DNA of 13,332 bases. Origin: AV17 sp046262735. Its GTDB lineage: Bacteria > Verrucomicrobiota > Verrucomicrobiia > Chthoniobacterales > UBA10450. Below are positions 7,035-13,332 of this stretch, piece by piece. The notes under the pieces were generated by a model that did not search any database, was not told the DNA's origin, and saw only the letters and a program-made list of their open reading frames with translations. The DNA lies in NCBI GenBank assembly GCA_046262735.1, contig JBHEMD010000105.1, positions 1 through 13,332 of the forward strand, read 5' to 3'. How positions within the stretch are numbered: the stretch's first letter is position 1; each line of letters opens with the position of its first letter. A program made the position numbers and the translations under genes.

Positions 7035-7094
7035 AGCCAAACGGCCCGCCGGCTGGCACGTTCCCGGCTGACTGCAATTGCGTGTACGGGGCTA

Positions 7095-7122
7095 TTGCAA
7101 CTGGCAGCCGACCGGTTATCAT
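7095..7122 (+). promoter_or_regulatory. Candidate promoter for the coiled-coil/TPR gene
   Basis: TTGCAA (7095-7100), a 16-base spacer and TATCAT (7117-7122, five of six consensus bases) lie 16 bases before ATG 7139, implying a very short leader. Confidence 0.35.
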
Positions 7123-7138
7123 TCCCGCTCGTCACGGG

Positions 7139-9256
7139 ATGAAGAGGCTTGGTTCGATTTTGCTCGCGCTCTTCGTTTTGGTCTTGGCCGGGCCCGCCTT
7201 TCAAGCTCAAACCGACGATCCGAGCGACACGTTTCTCCGCGCTTACATGACTGCTCAGCAGGCGGAGAAGCTCGAGCACGACAACCAGTTCAAAGCGGCC
7301 CTGGCCAAATATCGCTCGGCCGGCAGTCTGATCGAAGACTTGCGGAAAAATCATGCCGACTGGCAGCCGGCGATCGTTGAATATCGCGGCCGCAAGATCA
7401 GCGAAAGCATTCTGCGAGTGCAGGACAAGGCTGCGACCCAGACCGATCTGACGGCGGGCTCAACTCCATTGCCCGAAACTGCACCCGCCCCTCAGAGCAA
7501 TCCTCCTGCGGTCGAGCCGAGGACCGAAGCGCCAGCCTCACGCACAGCCGCCGCTCCCCAGGTCTCCAATGAAGGGGCGATCAAGGAAGCCACCAAAAAG
7601 CTGAATGACAAGATCGATCAGTTGCAGGCCGATTTACAAAAGTCGCAGAGCCAGCTTGAGAGCGCGCAAAAAGAAAAGGAATCGCTGAACGGCCGGCTCC
7701 AGGACGCAAGCTCGAAACTGAACCAGGCGCAGAGCGAGCTCGACAAAACCAAAGGCGCCGAGCGCGAGGCGCATGATCAACTGGCCAAGGCGCAGGACGC
7801 ATTGAAAAAAGCCCAGGCCACAGGCAGCCCTACCGATAAGTCGCAACAGGCCCTACGCACCGAGGTCGCTCGGCTCAAAGATGCGCTGACCGCCGCGGAA
7901 GAAGCGCGTCTCGCGGCCGAAAAGGCCAAGGAGCAGGCCGGCGCAAAAGCGACCGAAGCAAATAAACAGGTCGCGAGCGCGACCAAAGAGCGCGACGCCG
8001 CGCTGGCGCAGTTGAAAGGGGCGAAAGAACCCGAGAAACGCGTCCAGGTCCTCATTACCGAGAATAATAATTTGAAGCAGAAATTGGCCGACGCAGAAAA
8101 AAATGTGCGGGAGCTCAGCGCCGACAGACCCAAGAAGGAAAAGGAACTCGCCGACGTCAAAGCGCAGCTCGAGCAATTGCGGGGGCAATTGGTCACCAGC
8201 CAAAAGCAAAACAAAGATTATGAAACGAAGATGGGGGCGATGCGCTCCCAGCTTGACGAGCTCTCGACGCAATTGGCCAGCGCCAAACTCAAGGGATCGA
8301 CCCCGGAGGAGACGGCCAAGCTAAGGAAGGAAAACGAAATGCTGCGCGGGATCGTCGTGCGCGAACGCCAGGAGGAAGCGCGCCGCGAGCAGGCCAAGAA
8401 GCTGCTCTTTGCCGAGTTCGATAAGCTCCAGATCAAATCCGATACGCTCAACCAGCAGATCGAGCTGCTCGCGCAACCGATCACCAAGTTGAGCGACGAA
8501 GAGCTGGCCTTACTGCGTCAACCGGTCGTGACGATCGCCGACCATAACCCGGCGTCGATGAAGGCCAGCTTTACCTTTGCCAAGAAAAGCGCGATGAACG
8601 CGGTCACCATCACCGGCGCCGAGCCGGCCAATAAACCGCCCGCGGCGAATACGCTGCCGGCCGCCGAGAACAATCCGCCGGGCGCATTCAATCCCGAAGT
8701 GCCGGAGGAATTGAAGCCGGTCGCGCGCACGGCGAAGGACAATTTCGAGCAACGCAAATATCGCGCGGCTGAAAAACAGTATCAGGAGATCCTGACCAAA
8801 AGTCCGAACAATCTTTATTCGCTGTGCAATTTGGGCGTGGTGTATTTTCGCACCAGTCGGTTCAAGGCAGCCGAGCTGACCCTGAAGAAAGCAGCCGCGC
8901 TCGCGCCGAATGATGAGTTCGCGCATACGACGCTTGGCATCGTTTATTATCGTCAATCCAAATTTGACGAAGCGCTCGCGGAGTTAACCAAGGCGCTCGC
9001 AATCAATCCCAAGAGCGCCACCGCGCACAATTATCTCGGTATCACTGCGAGTCAGAAGGGTTGGCAGGAAGCGGCCGAGCGCGAAATCCTCGAGGCCATT
9101 CAGGACAATCCCGATTACGCCGACGCGCATTTCAATCTTGCCGTGATCTACGCCACGGCCCGGCCACCGGCGAAGGAACTGGCCAAGCAACATTACGCCA
9201 AGGCCACCTCGCTCGGCACCGAGCGCGACCCCTCGCTCGAAAAGCTCCTCCACTGA
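7139..9256 (+). CDS. Exported coiled-coil protein with C-terminal TPR repeats
   Basis: From ATG 7139 the product is 705 residues. A signal peptide (MKRLGSILLALFVLVLAG, cleavage near FQA) is followed by a TPR-like helical hairpin (about 30-95), a Pro/Ala linker (105-145), and a long Ala/Lys/Glu/Gln-rich heptad region (about 147-455) with almost no aromatics, an extended coiled coil. After a second Pro/Ala linker (495-525) come four TPRs (about 528-690), with the usual LG..Y...F..A...L..A....P pattern and NLGVVYF, TLGIVYY, YLGITAS and NLAVIYA cores. It probably acts in the periplasm or on the outer membrane as an oligomeric scaffold, like CpoB/YbgF-type proteins in layout, though I see no homology to them. 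The frame opens 19 codons earlier (GTG 7082) without signal-peptide character, so ATG 7139 is chosen. Many - strand frames here are shadows of its biased composition. Confidence 0.85.
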   Translation: MKRLGSILLALFVLVLAGPAFQAQTDDPSDTFLRAYMTAQQAEKLEHDNQFKAALAKYRSAGSLIEDLRKNHADWQPAIVEYRGRKISESILRVQDKAATQTDLTAGSTPLPETAPAPQSNPPAVEPRTEAPASRTAAAPQVSNEGAIKEATKKLNDKIDQLQADLQKSQSQLESAQKEKESLNGRLQDASSKLNQAQSELDKTKGAEREAHDQLAKAQDALKKAQATGSPTDKSQQALRTEVARLKDALTAAEEARLAAEKAKEQAGAKATEANKQVASATKERDAALAQLKGAKEPEKRVQVLITENNNLKQKLADAEKNVRELSADRPKKEKELADVKAQLEQLRGQLVTSQKQNKDYETKMGAMRSQLDELSTQLASAKLKGSTPEETAKLRKENEMLRGIVVRERQEEARREQAKKLLFAEFDKLQIKSDTLNQQIELLAQPITKLSDEELALLRQPVVTIADHNPASMKASFTFAKKSAMNAVTITGAEPANKPPAANTLPAAENNPPGAFNPEVPEELKPVARTAKDNFEQRKYRAAEKQYQEILTKSPNNLYSLCNLGVVYFRTSRFKAAELTLKKAAALAPNDEFAHTTLGIVYYRQSKFDEALAELTKALAINPKSATAHNYLGITASQKGWQEAAEREILEAIQDNPDYADAHFNLAVIYATARPPAKELAKQHYAKATSLGTERDPSLEKLLH

Positions 9257-9263
9257 TTTTGTA

Positions 9264-9289
9264 GCGGCCCCGAAAGCATTCGGGGTCGC
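9264..9289. repeat. REP-like hairpin, member 1 (TGTAGCGG class)
   Basis: GCGGCCCCGAA and TTCGGGGTCGC form an 11-bp stem with one G-T pair and loop AGCA, starting eight bases after the TPR-gene stop and ending 14 bases before the DUF2071 start. No T-run follows. It shares the outer GCGG...TCGC frame, the same G-T pair and the preceding GTA with the hairpin at 10011-10031, so it looks like a dispersed palindromic repeat that could also protect or stop the upstream mRNA. Confidence 0.6.
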
Positions 9290-9303
9290 GTATATTGGTA
9301 TCG

Positions 9304-10011
9304 GTGCAGCCGTTCCTCACCGCAAACTGGCGATATCTCGCCATGCTCAATTTTGTCGTCGACCCGCGCCTCCTCGCGCCGTTTGTGCCGCCGGGCACTG
9401 AGATTGATTTCGAAAACGGCGAAACGTTTATCAGCGTCGTTGGTCTGCTCTTTCTCGATACCCGGCTGCGCGGGCTGCCGATTCCGCTGCACCGCGATTT
9501 CGAAGAAGTGAATCTGCGCTTTTACGTCCGTAAAAAATCAGCCGATACGTGGCGGCGCGGCGTTGTTTTTATTCGTGAGCTCGTCCCGCGTCGCGCCATC
9601 ACCCTGATCGCGCGCGTCTTTTACGGCGAACGCTATTTCGCGCTCCCGATGAAACACCGGATCGACCATGTCGATCTTGCGCTCGAGGTTGAGTATTCGT
9701 GGCGGCGCGGCGGAAAATGGGAGTCGCTTCAAATGAGCGCGAGCGGAGAGCCGCAATCGATCCTCGCCGGCTCACACGCTGAATTCATCACCGAACATTA
9801 TTGGGGTTACACCTGCGTGCGTGGTCGCTGCAGCGAATATCGCGTCGAGCATCCGCGGTGGAAAATATGGCAGGCTGATCACTTCGCCTTTCGCGCCGAT
9901 GTCGCCGCGCTTTACGGGCAGCAATTTGTCGAAACTCTCACTGCCACGCCGCGCTCAACCTTTATCGCGGAGGGCTCGTTCATTGAAATTCACCAACGGG
10001 AGCTTCTGTAG
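9304..10011 (+). CDS. DUF2071 (YqjF-like) protein
   Basis: From GTG 9304 the product is 235 residues and matches DUF2071/YqjF from end to end. It has PFLTANWRYLAMLNF, then LLAPFVPPGTEIDFENG, the family core VGLLFLDTRLRGLPIP followed by HRDFEEVNLRFYVR, WRRGVVFIRELVPRRAITL, and a C-terminal half with HYWGYT and EYRVEHPRW. The family shares the fold of acetoacetate decarboxylase, but the characteristic catalytic lysine environment is not evident and no reaction is known. A TTG three codons upstream (9295) is an alternative start; family proteins usually begin just before PFLTA.WR, so either is possible. No signal peptide or membrane segment is visible, so it is probably cytoplasmic. It is flanked on both sides by related hairpins and is likely a single-gene transcript. 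Confidence 0.88.
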   Translation: MQPFLTANWRYLAMLNFVVDPRLLAPFVPPGTEIDFENGETFISVVGLLFLDTRLRGLPIPLHRDFEEVNLRFYVRKKSADTWRRGVVFIRELVPRRAITLIARVFYGERYFALPMKHRIDHVDLALEVEYSWRRGGKWESLQMSASGEPQSILAGSHAEFITEHYWGYTCVRGRCSEYRVEHPRWKIWQADHFAFRADVAALYGQQFVETLTATPRSTFIAEGSFIEIHQRELL

Positions 10012-10031
10012 CGGCGGTCTATGACCGTCGC
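10011..10031. repeat. REP-like hairpin, member 2 (TGTAGCGG class)
   Basis: GCGGCGGTC and GACCGTCGC form a 9-bp stem with one G-T pair around a TAT loop. The first stem base is the last base of the DUF2071 stop codon TAG. The outer GCGG...TCGC and the preceding TGTA are the same as at 9260-9289, while the inner stem differs. Confidence 0.6.
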
Positions 10032-10060
10032 ATTATGTTTCTGTTCGGATTTTCCTCGGC

Positions 10061-10089
10061 TCGACAGAGCCTCGCTCTACCGATATTTT
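10061..10089 (+). promoter_or_regulatory. Candidate promoter of the homoaconitase gene
   Basis: TCGACA (10061-10066, five of six consensus bases) and TATTTT (10084-10089, four of six) are separated by exactly 17 bases. Transcription would start around 10096, leaving a leader of about eight bases before ATG 10104, consistent with the absence of a clear ribosome binding site. Confidence 0.4.
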
Positions 10090-10092
10090 AGG

Positions 10093-10103
10093 TAAGATCG
10101 ACA
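10093..10103 (+). repeat. TAAGATCGACA word, copy 2
   Basis: The word ends on the base before the homoaconitase ATG. With a -10 at 10084-10089 it would overlap the transcription start; alternatively TAAGAT itself could be the -10 of a leaderless mRNA. Confidence 0.4.
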
Positions 10104-12086
10104 ATGGGACTCACGCTTGTTGAAAAAATTGCGGCGCGTCACGCCGATGGACTCCGTCCGGGCGCGGTCGTGCGCTCGGGCGATTTCATTTCCATTCGGC
10201 CGCGCCACGTGATGACGCATGACAACACCGGCGCGGTGATTCCGAAGTTCAAACAAATCGGTGCGAGCAAAATTGCCGATCCGACCCAGCCGGTGTTCGC
10301 CATTGATCACGACATTCAGAACACTTCTCCGAAAAACCTCGAGAAGTACGCCAAGATCGAGAGCTTCGCTGCTGAGCACGGCATCGATTTTTATCCCGCG
10401 GGCACCGGTATTTCGCATCAGGTGATGGTGGAGCAGGGCTATGTGGTTCCCGGCGCGTTAGTCGTGGCCAGCGATTCGCATTCGAATTTGTACGGTGGCG
10501 TTGCGGCTCTCGGAACGCCGGTCGTCCGAACCGACGCTGCCAGCATTTGGGCAACAGGCGTTACCTGGTGGCAGGTTCCGAAAGTGGCGAAGGTACTTCT
10601 CAAAGGAAATCTTTCCGCGGGCGTCACCGGCAAGGATGTCATCATCGCTTTGTGCGGACTCTTCAACAAAGACGAAGTGCTCAATCACGCCGTTGAGTTT
10701 TTAGGAGATGGCGTAGCGAATCTTCCCATGTCGGCGCGGCTAACGATCGCCAACATGACGACCGAATGGGGCGCGCTCGCGGGCGTGTTTCCGTTCGATG
10801 AAGTGACAGTGAATTATTTACGCTCGCGCGAGCCCGAGTTCAGCAATCCGAACCGTCCCGGAAGACGCGGCCCGAAGAGTCGCTCCGGTTACAGCAAGGC
10901 CGACATCGACGGATGGTGGAAGAACCGCAGCGAGCTCAGCGCGGACGGCGACGCAGAGTATGCCATCGAGCTCGAGCTTGATCTTGCGACTGTCGTTCCG
11001 CACGTCTCCGGTCCGAACGAAGTGAAGACGATGGTTTCACTGCCCGAAATGGAGCGGAAACACGTCGCCATTCAAAAAGCTTATTTGTTGTCGTGCGTCA
11101 ATGCGCGCTTTGAAGATTTACATGACGCTGCCGAAGTTATACGCGCTCGCGGTGGACACGTCGCAAACGGCGTCGAATTTTACCTCGCCCCAGCAAGCGC
11201 TGAAGTGCAGGTCAAATCCGAATCCAACGGCGATTGGAAAACTTTGCTCGATGCCGGTGCGATTCCGTTGCCGCCGGGTTGCGGCGCGTGCATCGGGCTG
11301 GGTCGCGGCCTGGTCCAGAAAGGTGAGGTCGCGATCAGCGCCACCAATCGTAATTTCAAAGGCCGGATGGGCGATCGCGAGGCGCTGGTGTATTTAGGTT
11401 CGCCCGCCGTCGTCGCGGCGAGTGCGCTCGCTGGATTCATTTGCGCCCCGCAAACGTTCAGGGAACGCCCCGCGGGGACGTCCATTCGCCGCGCCAAAAA
11501 CAAGCCGCAGTCATCCGTGTCGGTCGATATAATCGATGGCTTTCCATCGAGCGTGCACGGCCGCGTTCTCTTCGTTGATAAGGACAATTTGAACACCGAC
11601 GGAATTTACGGCAGCAAACACACCTACCGCGATGACATGACGCCGGAAGAGATGGCGGCGGTCACGTTTGAAAATTACGATCCGAACTTCAACGCGCTTT
11701 ATCAAAAGGGCGACGTCGTGGTCGGCGGCCTCAACTTCGGTAGTGGCTCCAGTCGCGAGCAGGCTGCGACGGCGCTGAAATTTAAAGGAATCCCCTGCGT
11801 GATCGCCGGTAGTTTTTCCGAAACTTACAAACGCAACGCCTTCAACAACGGTTTCGTCGTTTTCGAGTGTCCCGAACTCGTCGAGCACATGCGCGCGACG
11901 CTGACGAATGGCGCCGCGACGACTGTCGGACCCGAGATCATGATCGATTACGCCAAATCCATCCTGACCGTGGACGGCAAATCATTTTCCTTCCCGCCCC
12001 TCAGCCCGGCCGCGCAAGAGTTGATCGTCGCCGGCGGCGCGGAAAAGCTCGTCGCCTCACGACTCCGCTCGAAGCCGAACACTTAA
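10104..12086 (+). CDS. Single-chain homoaconitase-like enzyme (Lys4 type, aconitase superfamily)
   Basis: This 660-residue [4Fe-4S] hydro-lyase has both aconitase-superfamily parts in one chain. Cluster cysteines are Cys331 (AYLLSCVNAR), Cys393 and Cys396 (GCGACIGLG); the swivel domain carries GSGSSREQ (546-552). Compared with my memory of yeast Lys4, long blocks agree closely: IDHDIQN, YPAGTGISHQVM, VASDSHSN, RTDAASIWATG followed by TWWQ, ALCGLFN, DEVLNHAVEF, IANMTTEWGAL, ISATNRNFKGRMG and DNLNTDGIYGSKHTYRDD. This is far closer than to TCA aconitases. Homoaconitase converts homocitrate to homoisocitrate via homoaconitate in the alpha-aminoadipate route to lysine. Bacterial versions known from Thermus are split into two subunits, so a fused Lys4-like form is unusual. 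The next gene is a dehydrogenase fitting the following step. Activity on citrate instead of homocitrate is the main alternative. Confidence 0.85.
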   Translation: MGLTLVEKIAARHADGLRPGAVVRSGDFISIRPRHVMTHDNTGAVIPKFKQIGASKIADPTQPVFAIDHDIQNTSPKNLEKYAKIESFAAEHGIDFYPAGTGISHQVMVEQGYVVPGALVVASDSHSNLYGGVAALGTPVVRTDAASIWATGVTWWQVPKVAKVLLKGNLSAGVTGKDVIIALCGLFNKDEVLNHAVEFLGDGVANLPMSARLTIANMTTEWGALAGVFPFDEVTVNYLRSREPEFSNPNRPGRRGPKSRSGYSKADIDGWWKNRSELSADGDAEYAIELELDLATVVPHVSGPNEVKTMVSLPEMERKHVAIQKAYLLSCVNARFEDLHDAAEVIRARGGHVANGVEFYLAPASAEVQVKSESNGDWKTLLDAGAIPLPPGCGACIGLGRGLVQKGEVAISATNRNFKGRMGDREALVYLGSPAVVAASALAGFICAPQTFRERPAGTSIRRAKNKPQSSVSVDIIDGFPSSVHGRVLFVDKDNLNTDGIYGSKHTYRDDMTPEEMAAVTFENYDPNFNALYQKGDVVVGGLNFGSGSSREQAATALKFKGIPCVIAGSFSETYKRNAFNNGFVVFECPELVEHMRATLTNGAATTVGPEIMIDYAKSILTVDGKSFSFPPLSPAAQELIVAGGAEKLVASRLRSKPNT

Positions 12087-12087
12087 T

Positions 12088-12167
12088 TTCACCACAGAGC
12101 ACACGGAGATCACGGAGACAGAAGGGATTAAGTTTTTCTCCGTGTCCTCCGTGATCTCTGTGGTGAA
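12088..12167. repeat. 80-base imperfect palindrome of 9-base units (ACCACAGAG type)
   Basis: Arms of 31 bases (12088-12118 and 12137-12167) pair with four mismatches around an 18-base loop. Each arm starts TTCACCACAGAG and is itself built of 9-base units (CACAGAGCA, CACGGAGAT, CACGGAGAC). Elements of this word class are dispersed in many environmental bacterial genomes, as I recall. Here it fills the gap between the homoaconitase and dehydrogenase genes and begins two bases after the stop; its strong fold could terminate or stabilise the upstream transcript. Confidence 0.85.
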
Positions 12168-12204
12168 TTCGCTTTCGGTTGCTTGCGGTCGTAACGCTCG
12201 TCGA

Positions 12205-12215
12205 TAAGATCGACA
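12205..12215 (+). repeat. TAAGATCGACA word, copy 3
   Basis: It ends four bases before the dehydrogenase ATG. It is embedded in two short palindromes, GTCGAT-AAG-ATCGAC and TAAGAT-CGAC-ATCTTA; the second includes the A of the start codon, so the start could be masked in a small hairpin. Confidence 0.4.
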
Positions 12216-12219
12216 TCTT

Positions 12220-13332
12220 ATGGCTAAATACAAAATCGCATGGATGCCCGGCGACGGCGTCGGACATGACGTGATGGAGGCTGCGCGCCTCGTGTTGGAT
12301 CGAATCAAACTCGATGCCGAGTACGTGCCTTGCGACATCGGGTGGGAATTTTGGTGCAAGGAAGGCAATGCGTTGCCGGATCGCACTGTGAAAGCGCTGA
12401 AAGAAACGACCTGCGGCCTTTTCGGCGCGATCACGAGTAAACCGCAAAGTGAAGCGAAGGAAGAACTCGCGCCGGAACTGAAAGACAAAGGCCTGGTTTA
12501 CTTTTCTCCGATCGTCGGGCTGCGCCAGATGTTCAACCTCCACACCAACATGCGGCCGTGCAAAAGTTATCCCGGCAACCCGCTCAATTATCGCGGAAAC
12601 AAAATCACGAACCCGAGCGGCGAAGACGTCGAGATCGATCAGGTCGTGTTTCGTGAAAATACCGAGGGCATGTACGGAGGCGTCGAGTTCTTCCCGTTGC
12701 CGGAACCGGTTTACACAGCGCTCTGCGCCAACCCGAAAATGAAGAAGTGGAAAGACAAGGCGGGCCTCGAAAATATCGCGCTTTCGACTCGTATCATGAG
12801 CCAGCAAGGCTGCACCAGCATCTGCAAGCAAGCGTTCGAGTACGCAAAGAAAACCGGACGCAAACGCGTCACGCTGATCGAAAAACCGAACGTGCTCCGC
12901 GAGACCGGTGGGTTAATGATGCGCTGCTTTAAAGACGTGGCCCAAAATTATCCCGACATCCGCGCCGACGACGCGAACATCGACGCGATCTGCATGTGGA
13001 TGTTCAAGAACCCGCAGGATTACTCCGTGCTCGTCGCGGAAAACATGTTCGGCGACATCGTCAGCGATCTCTGCGCCGGCCTTGTCGGCGGACTCGGATT
13101 CGCCCCGAGCGCAAACCTCGGCGACAACTACGCCGTGTTCGAGCCGACGCACGGCTCCGCGCCGAAATACGCCGGCCAATACAAGGTCAACCCCATCGCC
13201 ATGCTTCTGACCACGAAGCTGATGCTCGACTGGCTCAAAGAAACCGAAATGGCCACCCGCCTCGAATCCGCCATCGCCCGCGTCATCACGGAAGCCAAAG
13301 TCCGCACCTACGATATGGGCGGCAAAGATTCG
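12220..13332 (+). CDS. Isocitrate/homoisocitrate dehydrogenase-family enzyme (3' end outside window)
   Basis: ATG 12220 opens a frame that runs off the window after 371 codons. It is a beta-decarboxylating dehydrogenase: PGDGVGHDV at the N-terminus, SPIVGLRQMFNL (96-107) and MRPCKSYPG for substrate binding, VFRENTEGMYGGVEF (Tyr152), Lys222 in EKPNVLRE, Asp279 and Asp283 in FGDIVSD, and HGSAPKYAGQ (311-320). Ser96 aligns with the phosphorylated Ser113 of E. coli Icd; the S-P-I-V that follows is what homoisocitrate dehydrogenases such as yeast Lys12 carry, while isocitrate enzymes have S-L-N. Lys316-Tyr317 and Val323 match the NADP-specific residues of E. coli Icd (344, 345, 351), but Gly replaces Arg395. 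It lies 133 bases after the homoaconitase-like gene and probably takes the next step; isocitrate remains a possible substrate. Confidence 0.87.
   Translation, partial: MAKYKIAWMPGDGVGHDVMEAARLVLDRIKLDAEYVPCDIGWEFWCKEGNALPDRTVKALKETTCGLFGAITSKPQSEAKEELAPELKDKGLVYFSPIVGLRQMFNLHTNMRPCKSYPGNPLNYRGNKITNPSGEDVEIDQVVFRENTEGMYGGVEFFPLPEPVYTALCANPKMKKWKDKAGLENIALSTRIMSQQGCTSICKQAFEYAKKTGRKRVTLIEKPNVLRETGGLMMRCFKDVAQNYPDIRADDANIDAICMWMFKNPQDYSVLVAENMFGDIVSDLCAGLVGGLGFAPSANLGDNYAVFEPTHGSAPKYAGQYKVNPIAMLLTTKLMLDWLKETEMATRLESAIARVITEAKVRTYDMGGKDS

Noticed and set aside
7777..8272. Several - strand frames inside the coiled-coil gene, rich in Phe, Leu and Ser/Ala
   Set aside because: They are the reverse of Lys/Glu/Ala/Gln-rich heptads, which gives stop-free hydrophobic frames; the sense protein has a signal peptide and TPRs.
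12001..12831. Open frame of 276 codons on the - strand across the homoaconitase/dehydrogenase gap
   Set aside because: It runs antisense to two well-identified enzymes and through the palindrome; its product has no recognisable domain and its openness follows from the GC-rich codon use of the real genes.

Overview
This 13.3 kb window looks like ordinary chromosome from a GC-rich (high fifties percent by eye), SD-poor Gram-negative-type bacterium. A soil Verrucomicrobia-like genome (Chthoniobacter/Udaeobacter type) is my best guess. It rests on the gene mix, on REP-like palindromes beginning TGTAGCGG, on an ACCACAGAG-type inverted repeat and on the lack of clear Shine-Dalgarno sites. Acidobacteria or related phyla are not excluded. 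I see no phage, insertion sequence, CRISPR, toxin-antitoxin or defence cluster.

Left part (1-1722): the 3' end of a glycogen debranching enzyme gene (glgX), then a host-attachment/baeRF-like protein and a short HPF/RaiA ribosome-hibernation protein, all on the + strand. A hairpin lies between these and the convergent genes that follow.

Middle-left (1723-4400, - strand): two overlapping membrane-protein genes (a six-TM protein, then a DUF2142 GT-C-like protein). Upstream of them are a very strong terminator hairpin and a small secreted protein with a PKD-like domain.

Middle (4550-7140): tRNA-Arg(TCG) and tRNA-His(GTG), both on the - strand, flank a secreted + strand kelch oxidase of the galactose oxidase/glyoxal oxidase family. 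The oxidase has all five expected copper and Cys-Tyr cofactor residues and a C-terminal PKD domain. A 56-codon small gene candidate lies between the oxidase and tRNA-His.

Right part (7139-13332, + strand): an exported coiled-coil/TPR protein, a DUF2071 protein, then two metabolic genes. The first is a single-chain aconitase-superfamily enzyme that resembles fungal Lys4 homoaconitase from end to end. The second, cut by the window edge, is a decarboxylating dehydrogenase with the SPIV substrate loop of homoisocitrate dehydrogenases. Together they could catalyse the homocitrate to 2-oxoadipate steps, or an isocitrate equivalent. This pair is the most interesting biology here.

At a finer scale there are two related hairpins after + strand genes, an 11-base word (TAAGATCGACA) directly in front of two ATGs and 4 bases before a third, and an 80-base imperfect palindrome made of 9-base units between the two metabolic genes.
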